Positions 50,930 through 59,044 of a stretch of 64,000 nt of DNA are shown here, in pieces. This DNA is from PALSA-612 sp963776375 (GTDB lineage Bacteria > Actinomycetota > Thermoleophilia > Gaiellales > Gaiellaceae): contig CAVZMF010000002.1 in assembly GCA_963776375.1 (NCBI GenBank), positions 558,001-622,000 on the forward strand, in the 5' to 3' direction. Under the pieces are notes generated by a model. The model ran no database searches, had not been told where the DNA came from, and saw nothing but the letters and a program-made list of their open reading frames with translations. Position numbers and translations under genes: made by a program. The stretch's first letter is position 1, and every line of letters begins with the position of its first letter.

Positions 50930-50967
50930 GCATAGACTCGAGGCAGGTAAACGAGACCGGGGGAGAG

Positions 50968-51966
50968 ATGGCACTACGAGTTGGCATCAACGGCTTCGGA
51001 CGCATCGGACGCAACTTCCTGCGCGCCCATCTCGACCGAGGCGGCGACTTCGAGATCGTGGCCGCCAACGACGTCGGCGACGTGCACACGATGGCGCACC
51101 TGCTCAAATACGACTCCGTCCTCGGGCCGCTCGGCCAGGACGTCGACGTGGGCGACGACTCGATCACCGCCGCCGGGAAGACGATCAAGTGGCTCAACGT
51201 CAAGTCGCCCGCCGAGCTGCCCTGGGGCGATCTCGGCATCGACGTCGCGATCGAGTCCACCGGTCTGTTCACGAAGCGCGACCAGGCCGAGCAGCACCTC
51301 GCGGCAGGTGCGAAGAAGGTGCTGATCTCGGCACCGGCGACCGATCCAGATGTGACCGTCGTGCTCGGCGTCAACGACGACGAGTACGACGCCTCCGCGC
51401 ACAACATCGTCTCGAACGCCTCTTGCACGACGAACTGCGTCGCGCCGATGGCGAAGGTGCTGCACGACGAGCTCACGATCGAGCAGGGGTTCATGACCAC
51501 GATCCACGCGTACACGAACGACCAGCGCGTGCTCGATCTGCCGCACAAGGACCTGCGCCGGGCGCGCGCGGCGGCGATCAACCTGATCCCGACCTCGACC
51601 GGCGCTGCACGGGCGATCGGCGTCGTCATCCCGGAGCTGAAGGGCAAGGTCGACGGCATGTCCATGCGGGCGCCGGTCCCGACCGGCTCCGTCGTCGACC
51701 TCACCGTCCAGGTCGGCCGTGACACGACGGCCGACGAGGTGAACGCGCTGTTCCAGGGCAAGGCGGATACCGGGCCGCTCCAGGGCATCCTCCAGTACAC
51801 CGACGAGCCGATCGTCTCCACGGACATCGTCCACTCGCCCTACTCGTGCATCTTCGACAGCGACCTGACGATGGCGAACGGGCGCCTGGTCAAGGTCTTC
51901 GGCTGGTACGACAACGAGTGGGGCTACTCGTGCCGGCTCGTCGACCTGGTCGGGAGGCTGTTGTAG
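50968..51966 (+). CDS. gap: Glyceraldehyde-3-phosphate dehydrogenase
   Basis: Converts glyceraldehyde 3-phosphate to 1,3-bisphosphoglycerate with NAD+ and phosphate. 332 residues from ATG 50968, ribosome-binding GGGGAGAG just upstream. Rossmann motif VGINGFGRIGRNFLRAHLDR, catalytic C153 in SNASCTTNCVAPMAKVL, the following His in TTIHAYTNDQRVLDLPHKDL, phosphate-site RARAAAINLIPTSTGAARAI, and the C-terminal WYDNEWGYSCRLVDLVGRL. First gene of the glycolytic operon, 38 bp after whiA. Confidence 0.97.
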   Translation: MALRVGINGFGRIGRNFLRAHLDRGGDFEIVAANDVGDVHTMAHLLKYDSVLGPLGQDVDVGDDSITAAGKTIKWLNVKSPAELPWGDLGIDVAIESTGLFTKRDQAEQHLAAGAKKVLISAPATDPDVTVVLGVNDDEYDASAHNIVSNASCTTNCVAPMAKVLHDELTIEQGFMTTIHAYTNDQRVLDLPHKDLRRARAAAINLIPTSTGAARAIGVVIPELKGKVDGMSMRAPVPTGSVVDLTVQVGRDTTADEVNALFQGKADTGPLQGILQYTDEPIVSTDIVHSPYSCIFDSDLTMANGRLVKVFGWYDNEWGYSCRLVDLVGRLL

Positions 51967-53009
51967 CCAGGCTTCCGCGCTCAGTCCGGGACGCCGACAT
52001 CGCCGGGAAGCGGGTTCTCGTTCGCGCCGACCTCAACGTCCCGCTCGAGGACGGTCGGGTCGCCGACGACACGCGCATCCGTGCCTCGCTGCCGACGCTC
52101 GAGTTCCTGCTCCGGCGCGGCGCCGCCGAGGTCGCCGTCTGCTCGCACCTCGGCCGGCCCAAGAAGCCCGATCCCGACTTCGCGATGGAGCCGGTAGAAG
52201 ATCGGCTGCTCACCCTCCTGCCCGACGACCGGCTCCGCGTCCTCGAGAACACACGCTTCAACCCGGGAGAGACGAAGAACGACCCCGCGTTCGCGCGCGA
52301 GCTCGCCGAGGGGCGCGACCTCTACGTGAACGACGCCTTCGGCTCGGCCCACCGGGCACACGCCTCAACCGTCGGCGTGGCGGAGCTTTTGCCGGCGTAC
52401 GCCGGCCTCCTGCTGGAATCCGAGCTCCATCACCTCGCGCGGCTGCTCGGAGAGGTGGTGGCACCGTTCGTGCTCGTCACCGGGGGCGCGAAGGTCGAGG
52501 ACAAGCTCGGCGTACTGGAGCAGCTCGGCCGGAGGGCGGATCACGTGCTCGTCGGCGGCAAGATGGCCGAGGAGATCCGCGACGAGAACCCGTTCGAGTT
52601 CGAGGTCGAGCTGCCGACCGATGTCGTCGCAGCGTCGGCATTCGAGGCGGATGCCGAGACGCGGGTCGTCGCCTACGACGACGTTCCGGAGGGATGGCTC
52701 GGGCTCGATATCGGGCCGGAGACGAGAGAGCGGTTTGCCGATTTCATCGAGGGGGCCCGGACGATCTTCTGGAACGGCCCGATGGGCGTCTTCGAGTGGC
52801 AGCACTTCGCCGAGGGCACGAAGGCTGTCGCAGAGGCGGTCTCGCACTCCGAGGCGTATACGGTCGTGGGCGGCGGTGACTCGGTGCGGGCGGTGAACGA
52901 GCTCGGCCTGGCCGGGCTCCTGTCCTGGGTCTCGACGGGCGGCGGCGCCTCGCTCGAGCTGCTCGAGGGCAAAGAGCTGCCCGGCGTGGCCGCGATCCCC
53001 GCCTCGTAG
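51930..53009 (+). CDS. pgk: Phosphoglycerate kinase
   Basis: Makes ATP from 1,3-bisphosphoglycerate. The conserved protein starts at about 51,975 (SVRDADIAGKRVLVRADLNV). The frame contains no ATG, GTG or TTG between there and GTG 51930, which lies inside gap; a GGGAGG at 51952-51957 points to a start near 51,963, where the codon is GTA. The listed start is therefore provisional. Other motifs: DDTRIRASLPTLEFLLRRGA, SHLGRPKKPD, LYVNDAFGSAHRAHASTVGV, VTGGAKVEDKLGVLEQL, FWNGPMGVFEWQHF and TVVGGGDSVRAVNELG. Length from the conserved start is about 345 residues, slightly short for the family. Confidence 0.93.
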   Translation: MPARRPGREAVVARLPRSVRDADIAGKRVLVRADLNVPLEDGRVADDTRIRASLPTLEFLLRRGAAEVAVCSHLGRPKKPDPDFAMEPVEDRLLTLLPDDRLRVLENTRFNPGETKNDPAFARELAEGRDLYVNDAFGSAHRAHASTVGVAELLPAYAGLLLESELHHLARLLGEVVAPFVLVTGGAKVEDKLGVLEQLGRRADHVLVGGKMAEEIRDENPFEFEVELPTDVVAASAFEADAETRVVAYDDVPEGWLGLDIGPETRERFADFIEGARTIFWNGPMGVFEWQHFAEGTKAVAEAVSHSEAYTVVGGGDSVRAVNELGLAGLLSWVSTGGGASLELLEGKELPGVAAIPAS

Positions 53010-53019
53010 GATCGTCCCG

Positions 53020-53700
53020 GTGCTGATCGCGGGCAACTGGAAGATGTTCAAGACCGAGGCGGAGACGCGCGCGTTCTGCGCGGAGTTCTCGCCGCCGGAC
53101 GGCGTCGACGTCGTCATCTGCCCGCCGTACACGTCCCTTGCCGCCGCGGTAGAGAGTGGCCTGACCGTGTTCGCGCAGAACGTGCACTGGGCCGACGAAG
53201 GCGCCTATACCGGCGAGGTTTCGGTCGCGATGCTCGAGGAGCTCGGCGTCGCCGGGTCGCTCGTCGGCCATTCCGAGCGGCGCCGGTACTTCGGCGAGAC
53301 GGACGAGGGCGCGGCGCGCCGGGCGGCTGCCGCGCTCGAGGCGGGGCTGCGTGTGATCGCCTGCGTCGGCGAGCTCGAGTCCGAGCGCGAGGCGGGGGAG
53401 ACCGAAGCCGTCCTGCGCCGCCAGGTCTCCGCGCTCGAGCCGCACCCGGATCTGGTCGTCGCCTACGAGCCGGTCTGGGCGATCGGAACCGGCAAGACCG
53501 CGACTCCGGAGATCGCCCAGGAGGCGCACGCGTTCATCAAGTCGCTGATCGACGCTCCTGTCCTCTACGGTGGCTCGGTCAAGCCCGACAACGCCGCCGA
53601 GCTCCTGGCCCAGCCGGCCGTGGACGGCGCCCTCGTCGGCGGCGCGTCCCTCGATCCCGACTCGTTCGCCGCGATTTGCCGGGCGGCCCGAGCGGCGTAG
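53020..53700 (+). CDS. tpiA: Triosephosphate isomerase
   Basis: Interconverts dihydroxyacetone phosphate and glyceraldehyde 3-phosphate. 226 residues from GTG 53020, somewhat shorter than the usual 250. Catalytic K8 (AGNWKMFK), H84 (VGHSERRRYFGE) and E150 (VAYEPVWAIGTGK), the flexible lid in that same loop, and the phosphate-binding VLYGGSVKPDNAAELL and ALVGGASLDPDSF. Third gene of the glycolytic operon. Confidence 0.97.
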   Translation: MLIAGNWKMFKTEAETRAFCAEFSPPDGVDVVICPPYTSLAAAVESGLTVFAQNVHWADEGAYTGEVSVAMLEELGVAGSLVGHSERRRYFGETDEGAARRAAAALEAGLRVIACVGELESEREAGETEAVLRRQVSALEPHPDLVVAYEPVWAIGTGKTATPEIAQEAHAFIKSLIDAPVLYGGSVKPDNAAELLAQPAVDGALVGGASLDPDSFAAICRAARAA

Positions 53701-53702
53701 GC

Positions 53703-55154
53703 TTGACGGAGCCGCACCAGCCCGTAGTACTGGTCGTCCTCGACGGGTGGGGCTGCGCACCGCCCGGGCCCGGCAACGCGGTCGCCCTCGCGGACACGCC
53801 GGTGTTCGACCGGCTCTGGGCGGAGTACCCGCACACGACGCTGGCCGCCTCCGGTGAGGCCGTCGGCCTGCCGCCGGGGCAGATGGGGAACTCCGAGGTC
53901 GGCCACCTGACGATCGGATCCGGCCGCGTGCTCTTCCAGGACCTGATGCGCGTGAACAGGGCGATCGAGGACGGCTCCTTCTTCGAGAACCCGGCGCTCG
54001 TCTCCGCGTTCGAGCGCGGAGAGCGGGTGCACCTGCTCGGTCTCGTCTCCCACGGCGGCGTCCACTCGCACATCGACCACGTGCGTGCGCTGCTCCGCTT
54101 CGCGCCGGAGAAGACCTGGATCCACGCCTTCACGGACGGCCGCGACGTCTCCCCGCACGCGGCCGTCGAGGACCTGGCCGAGCTGCCCGTCGACCGCATC
54201 GCGACCGTCGCCGGCCGCTACTACGCGATGGACCGCGACCAGAGGTGGGATCGCACGGAGCGGGCGCTCCGCGCGATCCTCGAAGGTGACGGTGAGCAAG
54301 CCGGTGATCCGGTGGAGGCCGTTCAGCGGAGTTACGACCGCGGCGTCACGGACGAGTTCATCGAGCCAATCGTCCTCTCAGGACGTCCTAGGCTGCGTCC
54401 AGAGGACGCAGCCGTGATGTTCAACTTTCGTCCGGATCGAGCGCGCCAGTTGGCCCAGCGGTTGCTCGAGGCGGGCTACGACCTGACGACGATGACGCGC
54501 TACCGCGCCGACCTCGACTGCCCCGTCGCCTTCGAGGAGCAGGAGGTCGAGGAGACGATGGCCGAGGTGCTCGCCGAACAGGACCTGCGCCAGCTGCATG
54601 CAGCGGAGACCGAGAAGTACGCGCACGTGACCTACTTCTTCAACGGCGGCCGCGAGGAGGCCTGGCCCGGCGAGGAGCGCATCCTCGTGCCCTCGCCGCG
54701 CGAGGTCGGCACATACGACAAGAAGCCCGAGATGTCGGCGCCCGAGCTCGCGGAGCGCTTCTGCGCCGAGATCGGCGGCGGCTACGCGTTCGCCGTGCTC
54801 AACGTCGCCAACCCGGACATGGTCGGGCACACCGGCGTCATCCCGGCGGTCGTGGAGGCAGTCGAGACGACCGACGCCTGCCTCGGTCGCGTCGTCGATG
54901 CCGTCCAGGCCGCCGGCGGCACGCTGCTCGTGACCGCCGACCACGGCAACGCCGAGAAGATGCTCGAGGACGACGGCGTGAGCCCGCACACGGCGCACAC
55001 GACCAACCCGGTCCCGCTCGTCGTCACGGCGCCGGGAATCGAGCTTGCAGAGGGAGGGCAGCTCTCCGATCTCGTGCCGACGGCGCTCGATCTGCTGGGC
55101 GTTCCGAAGCCGGACGCGATGACCGGCCGGAGCCTCGTGACAAGAGTCGCGTAA
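53703..55154 (+). CDS. gpmI: 2,3-bisphosphoglycerate-independent phosphoglycerate mutase
   Basis: Mn2+-dependent mutase of 3- and 2-phosphoglycerate. 483 residues from TTG 53703, 2 nt after tpiA. The alkaline-phosphatase-like metal motifs are LVVLDGWGCAPPGPGNA, the phosphoserine S64 in PGQMGNSEVGHLTIGSG, HAFTDGRDVSPHAAVEDL, MFNFRPDRARQLAQRL, VLNVANPDMVGHTGVIPAVV and LVTADHGNAEKMLEDDG. It is about 25 residues shorter than the E. coli enzyme. A 10-bp perfect inverted repeat at 54391-54413 lies inside the coding region. Confidence 0.96.
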   Translation: MTEPHQPVVLVVLDGWGCAPPGPGNAVALADTPVFDRLWAEYPHTTLAASGEAVGLPPGQMGNSEVGHLTIGSGRVLFQDLMRVNRAIEDGSFFENPALVSAFERGERVHLLGLVSHGGVHSHIDHVRALLRFAPEKTWIHAFTDGRDVSPHAAVEDLAELPVDRIATVAGRYYAMDRDQRWDRTERALRAILEGDGEQAGDPVEAVQRSYDRGVTDEFIEPIVLSGRPRLRPEDAAVMFNFRPDRARQLAQRLLEAGYDLTTMTRYRADLDCPVAFEEQEVEETMAEVLAEQDLRQLHAAETEKYAHVTYFFNGGREEAWPGEERILVPSPREVGTYDKKPEMSAPELAERFCAEIGGGYAFAVLNVANPDMVGHTGVIPAVVEAVETTDACLGRVVDAVQAAGGTLLVTADHGNAEKMLEDDGVSPHTAHTTNPVPLVVTAPGIELAEGGQLSDLVPTALDLLGVPKPDAMTGRSLVTRVA

Positions 55155-55183
55155 AACCGCCGTAAGCCGACGATTACGCCGCC

Positions 55184-55873
55184 ATGAATACCGGCGATTC
55201 GCGCATACGACGGGGCTATACTCCCGCCACCTTGTCACTCGCGCAACCTGACCTCGGGATTCTGCGCAAAGCGCAAAAGGGTGACGAGCGCGCCTTCTCG
55301 ATCCTGGTGCGCTCCTACGAAACGCCGGTGTTCAACTACGTGCTCCGGCTCGTCGGCGACAGGTCGCTGGCCGAGGATCTGACGCAGGAGGTCTTCCTCC
55401 GCGTCTACCAGGGCCTTCCGAAGTTCTCCCTGCGCTGCCGGTTCACGACCTGGCTGTTCCAGGTCACGAAGAACCGGGTGCTGGACGAGCTCCGAGCGCT
55501 CGAGCGCCGCCCGCGTGCGGTCATGCAGCTCGAGGACGCTCCGGCCTTCGAGGTGCTCGACGCCCCGGCCGAGCGGATCGAGGCGATGGACGCGGTCTGG
55601 CGGGCGATCAACGGCCTCAATGTCGACCTGAAGATGGCACTTCTGCTCCGCGACATCGTCGGCCTCTCCTATACGGAGATCGCCGACTCGCTGGAGATCA
55701 CGCTCGCCACGGTCAAGTGGCGGATCTACAAGGCGCGGGAGGAAGTCCAGCTCGCGCTCGCCCGCGAGGGCATCGGCTATCCGGGCGCCGCAGAGCAGCC
55801 GCAGGCGGCGCAGCCCGAGCCGGCCGAGCTGGCCGAGCTGGCCGAAGTCGTAGAACTGCCGGTAGCCAAGTAG
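55184..55873 (+). CDS. RNA polymerase sigma factor, ECF-like
   Basis: A 229-residue sigma-70 family protein with regions 2 and 4 only. Region 2: LRKAQKGDERAFSILVRSYE, FNYVLRLVGDRSLAEDLTQE and VFLRVYQGLPKFSLRCRFTT with WLFQVTKNRVLDELR. Region 4: VDLKMALLLRDIVGLSYTEI and ADSLEITLATVKWRIYKARE. A Glu/Ala/Pro-rich tail follows. ATG 55184 is the longest start; a TTG at 55232 just after a TATACT box is an attractive alternative start for a leaderless mRNA. No anti-sigma gene is adjacent. Targets unknown. Confidence 0.9.
   Translation: MNTGDSRIRRGYTPATLSLAQPDLGILRKAQKGDERAFSILVRSYETPVFNYVLRLVGDRSLAEDLTQEVFLRVYQGLPKFSLRCRFTTWLFQVTKNRVLDELRALERRPRAVMQLEDAPAFEVLDAPAERIEAMDAVWRAINGLNVDLKMALLLRDIVGLSYTEIADSLEITLATVKWRIYKAREEVQLALAREGIGYPGAAEQPQAAQPEPAELAELAEVVELPVAK
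55217..55222 (+). promoter_or_regulatory. Possible -10 element before the sigma factor start
   Basis: TATACT stands out in GC-rich sequence, 10 nt before the in-frame TTG at 55232. A -35 box is not clear. If used, transcription would begin within a few bases of the TTG. Confidence 0.35.
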
Positions 55874-55880
55874 CGGCTGC

Positions 55881-55902
55881 GTGCCAGACTTCAGTCTGGC
55901 AC
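55881..55902. terminator. Bidirectional terminator between convergent genes
   Basis: GTGCCAGACT (55881-55890) and AGTCTGGCAC (55893-55902) form an almost loop-less perfect inverted repeat (9-bp stem with TTCA loop). It lies in the 40-bp gap between the ends of the sigma factor gene and the metallophosphoesterase gene. Confidence 0.75.
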
Positions 55903-55912
55903 CGCCTCCGGT

Positions 55913-56641
55913 TCACGCGCCCGAGAACAACCGCTCGCCCAGGATCGGCGGGAGACCCGCTTCCCGGATCTCGGCGTTCGTGTCCGCGATCGCGTAGTCG
56001 ACGCGGCGGAAGGAGGCGTGGCGTGCGTCGAGGTCGAGCAGGAGCCAGGCCGCCCGCGGGTCGCCGTCCCGAGGCTGGCCGACCGAGCCCGGGTTGAGCA
56101 GCCAGCGGAGCTCGCCGAGATCGACCTCCGTCTCCGCCGGCGCGTGGCCTCCGTCCAGCAGCCCGTCGTCGACGGTCACTGCGAGGGGCACGTGGCTGTG
56201 CCCGACGAGGACGATCGGCGCCGACGTCATCTCGAGCGCGGCGACCGCCGCCTGGTCGGTGAGGATGTACTCCCAGACCGGGTCGCGCGGGCTGGCGTGG
56301 AAGAGCTGCACGCCGTCGGCCTCGGCCTGCGGGACGAGCCCACCGAGGAACTCCTTTGCCGGGGCGCCGAGCACGCCGCGCGTCCAGAGCGCCGCCGCCG
56401 CGGCGTCGGGCGCAAAGTCGTCGAGCCCGACATCCCCGCGCACGCCGAGGTCGTGGTTTCCCGCCAGGCACAGCGCCGACCGCTCCTCGACGATGCGCAG
56501 GCACTCGTCCGGCTTCGGCCCGTAGCCGACCACGTCCCCGAGACACCAGATCGCGCCGGGCCGCTCGAGGTCGATCGCCTCCAGCACGGCCTCCAGCGCG
56601 TGCAGGTTCGAGTGGATGTCGGACACGACCGCGATGCGCAT
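55913..56641 (-). CDS. Metallophosphoesterase (calcineurin-like, YfcE/diadenosine tetraphosphatase-like)
   Basis: 242 residues from ATG 56641. The metal motifs are complete: DIHSN (D-x-H) in MRIAVVSDIHSNLHALEAVL, GDVVGYGPKPDECL, GNHD in LCLAGNHDLGV, and GHSH in IVLVGHSHVPLAV, followed by LLNPGSVGQPRDGDPRAAWL. This family cleaves phosphomonoesters, cyclic nucleotides or phosphodiesters; the substrate is not fixed by sequence. It is divergent from the M48 peptidase gene. Confidence 0.93.
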   Translation of the reverse strand: MRIAVVSDIHSNLHALEAVLEAIDLERPGAIWCLGDVVGYGPKPDECLRIVEERSALCLAGNHDLGVRGDVGLDDFAPDAAAAALWTRGVLGAPAKEFLGGLVPQAEADGVQLFHASPRDPVWEYILTDQAAVAALEMTSAPIVLVGHSHVPLAVTVDDGLLDGGHAPAETEVDLGELRWLLNPGSVGQPRDGDPRAAWLLLDLDARHASFRRVDYAIADTNAEIREAGLPPILGERLFSGA

Positions 56642-56657
56642 CGGAGCGCGAGCCTAT

Positions 56658-56694
56658 ACGGGTCAGGGGCGCACTGTCTCGCGCCCTGACCCGT
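56658..56694. repeat. Inverted repeat ACGGGTCAGGG
   Basis: ACGGGTCAGGG (56658-56668) and CCCTGACCCGT (56684-56694) form an 11-bp stem with a 15-nt loop. It lies between two divergent genes, where a terminator is not needed, so a transcribed leader structure or a dispersed intergenic repeat is more likely. Confidence 0.6.
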
Positions 56695-56699
56695 GTCGT

Positions 56700-56747
56700 C
56701 ACTTGGTGCGATCTAGGGGGAGACCTTGCAGAGCTTGCCGCCAAGTG
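56700..56747. other. Second stem-loop between divergent genes
   Basis: CACTTGG (56700-56706) pairs with CCAAGTG (56741-56747). The enclosed 34 bases contain AGGGGGAGACC and TTGCAGAGCTTGC, the latter a small internal hairpin. It lies 40 bp before the M48 peptidase start and may be a leader structure or part of a small RNA. Confidence 0.35.
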
Positions 56748-56786
56748 AGAGCCGAGCCGACCTCCCGCGGGTCGTAGAGTCCGCAC

Positions 56787-58004
56787 ATGCGGGCGCGACC
56801 GCTGACGTGGCAGCTCCCGGTCGTCGTCGCGCTCGCGGCCGTCTGGGCCGTCGCCGCGTACTTCCTCTGGGAGTCGGTCGTCCCCTCGGGCCTCTCGCTC
56901 CCGAATCTCGACCCCTCGCGCTTCTTCAGCGCCCACACCCTCTCGCGCGCGGCCGACTTCGAGCAGTTCCTGGAGCTGTCCTGGATCGGCGAGCAGATCC
57001 TGCTGATCGCCGTCTTCGTCGCCTACGCGCGCTGGGGAACGCGGTTCATGCAGGAGTCCGCCGCCGGGCCGATCGGCACCGGGATCTTCCTCGCGATGAT
57101 GGGCTTCGCGCTCACCTGGTTCGTGCGCGTGCCCTTCCAGATCCTGGACACGTGGTGGGAGCGGAAGTACGGCGTGCTGAAGGTCGGCTATGCCGAGGTG
57201 ATCCTCGGCGGCTGGCTCGGGCTCGGGTTCACGTTCCTGAGCCTGTCGATCGCGGTCGCGATCGTGATGAACATCGCCCGCTTCCTGCCGCGGCTCTGGT
57301 GGGTCGCGGCCGTGCCGATCTTCGCCGGCATCGCGCTGCTGCAGACCTTCGTCGGGCCCTACCTCGTCGGCGGGCATTCCCTGCGGCAGGACGATCCGCA
57401 GCTGGCCGCGGCGGCCGAGCGCCTCCAGCGCAAGGAGGGTCTCTCGGGCATCCCGGTCAAGGTGCTCGTCGTCCACGACTACACGCCCGAGGAGAACGCG
57501 TTCACGACAGGCGCTGGGGCCGAGCCGCAAGGTGTTCGTCTTCGACACGCTGCTGCACGGAGGGCTGAACGAGCGCCAGCTGGAGACGGTGCTCGCGCAC
57601 GAGTTCGGGCACCAGGCCCGCGACCACCTCTGGAAGGAGATCGGCTGGTACGCGCTGTTCGCGTTCCCGGAGGCGTTCCTGATCGCTCTCGTGGCGCGTC
57701 GGCGGGGCGGCATCTCGCGACCCGAGTCCATCCCGCTGGCGCTGCTCGTCGTCGTGGTCTTCACGCTCGTCACGCTTCCGCTCGAGAACGTCGTCATCCG
57801 CCACTACGAGGCCGAGGCGGACTGGATGGCGCTGAAGACGACACGCGAACCCGACCGGGTTCGCGGCCGTGATGCGCCACTTCGGTAGCAAGGATCTCGC
57901 CGATCCCAACCCGCCGACCTGGGCCTACGTCACTGTTTGCGAACCATCCGACGCTGATGCAGCGCATCGCCATGGCCGAAGCCTGGCGCGCGCGAAACCG
58001 CTAG
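56787..58004 (+). CDS. M48-family membrane metalloprotease (Ste24/HtpX-like), three frameshifts
   Basis: ATG 56787 to TAG 58002-58004 across four frame segments. Part 1 has several membrane helices (TWQLPVVVALAAVWAVAAYF, ILLIAVFVAYARWG) and ends ENAFTTGAG. One extra G near 57,513 leads to RKVFVFDTLLHGG and the zinc motif TVLAHEFGHQARDHLWKEIG, then HYEAEADWMALKTTR with the third ligand Glu. Extra bases near 57,847 and 57,932 lead to TGFAAVMRHFGSKDLADPNP and ANHPTLMQRIAMAEAWRARN. The order and content are those of Ste24-type CAAX proteases, which degrade or process membrane proteins. All three shifts are single-base insertions, probably sequence errors. Confidence 0.85.
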
Positions 58005-58015
58005 GACTGTACGGC

Positions 58016-59044
58016 GTGACGACGCCGTACACGCTCAGGCACTTCAAGATCGCCGCTGAGCGCGTTCTTCGTCGCGCTTGGCCTAGGGACGCTCGCGTTC
58101 CGGCTCGTCATGGACGAGAGACGTCTTCTCGGCCTTCTACCGGACGACGGTGACGATCTCGCTGACCGGCATCGACTCCAAGCCGCCGCACCGTCGGCGG
58201 CCAGGTAGTGACCATCCTGGTGATCCTCGCCGGCATGGCAATCTACGGATACCTGGCCAGCGCGATCGTCGAGCTGATCGCGCACGGCGTCCTGTCGGGC
58301 GTTCTGACCGAGAGGAGGAGAAACCGCGTGATCCGGGGGCTCCGCGACCACTACATCATCTGCGGCTACGGCCGCGTCGGCCGCCGCGTCGGTAACGAGT
58401 TCCGCGACGCCGGCGTGCACTACGTCGTGCTCGACTCCACACCCGACTCGAAGCACTTCGCCGGCGAGGACAAGCGTGCCGTACGTCGAGGGGACTGGGA
58501 CGCGCGACGAGGACCTCGAGGCCGTCGGCCTCGACCACGCCAAGGGGCCTCGTCGCATCGAGCGACTCGGACGTCGACAACCTCTACATCGTCGTCTCCG
58601 CCCGGGCCGCACGGCCGGACCTGTTCATCGTCGCCAGGGCGTCGACCGAGGACGCGGGCCGCAAGATGTGGCGTGCCGGCGCCGACCGCGTCGTCCAGCC
58701 GTACACCTCCGCCGGCCAGGAGATGGCGAAGCTCGTGCTCCGGCCCCAGGTGGCGGCGTTCCTCGACATCGTCACGAGCGTCGGCGGGCCCGACCTGCAG
58801 ATGGAGGAGATCGAGCTGTCGCCCGAGGTGCGAGAACGCCGGCAAGACGATCCGCGAGCTCCGCATCGGCCGCGAGACGGGCGCGCTCATCGTCGCGCTG
58901 CGCAAGCCGGACGGGAGCTTCGACACGACCCCGAGCGCCGACGCGTCCTCGACCTCGGCGACGTGATCATCGCCGTCGGCACGGCCTCCGAGCTGCAGGC
59001 GCTCGAGGAGCATGTTCAAGTCCCGCGAGGCCGTTGCCGGCTAG
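58016..59044 (+). CDS. Potassium channel-like protein with RCK (TrkA-N/TrkA-C) domain, eight frameshifts
   Basis: GTG 58016 to TAG 59042-59044. Reconstructed order: MTTPYTLRHFKIA, a membrane helix (SAFFVALGLGTLAFRLVMDE), a pore-like region (FYRTTVTISLTGIDSKPP), a second helix (VTILVILAGMAIYGYLASAI), then the RCK domain with HYIICGYGRVGRRVGNEFRD, VPYVEGTGTRDEDLEAVGLD, DVDNLYIVVSARAARPDLFI and a TrkA-C domain (LRIGRETGALIVALRKPDG, LDLGDVIIAVGTASELQALE). The pore lacks TVGYG; the family with TxSLTG in this place is known among actinobacterial channel-like proteins. Seven of eight shifts are one-base insertions. Confidence 0.8.

Noticed and set aside
54391..54413. Perfect 10-bp inverted repeat GGCTGCGTCC/GGACGCAGCC as a terminator
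   Set aside because: Lies inside the conserved coding region of gpmI (around RPRLRPEDAAVMFNF), with no T tract; kept only as a note under gpmI.
55713..57797. 694-residue minus-strand frame over the sigma factor end, the phosphoesterase and the M48 protease
   Set aside because: Composite shadow of three real genes; no recognisable protein motif of its own.
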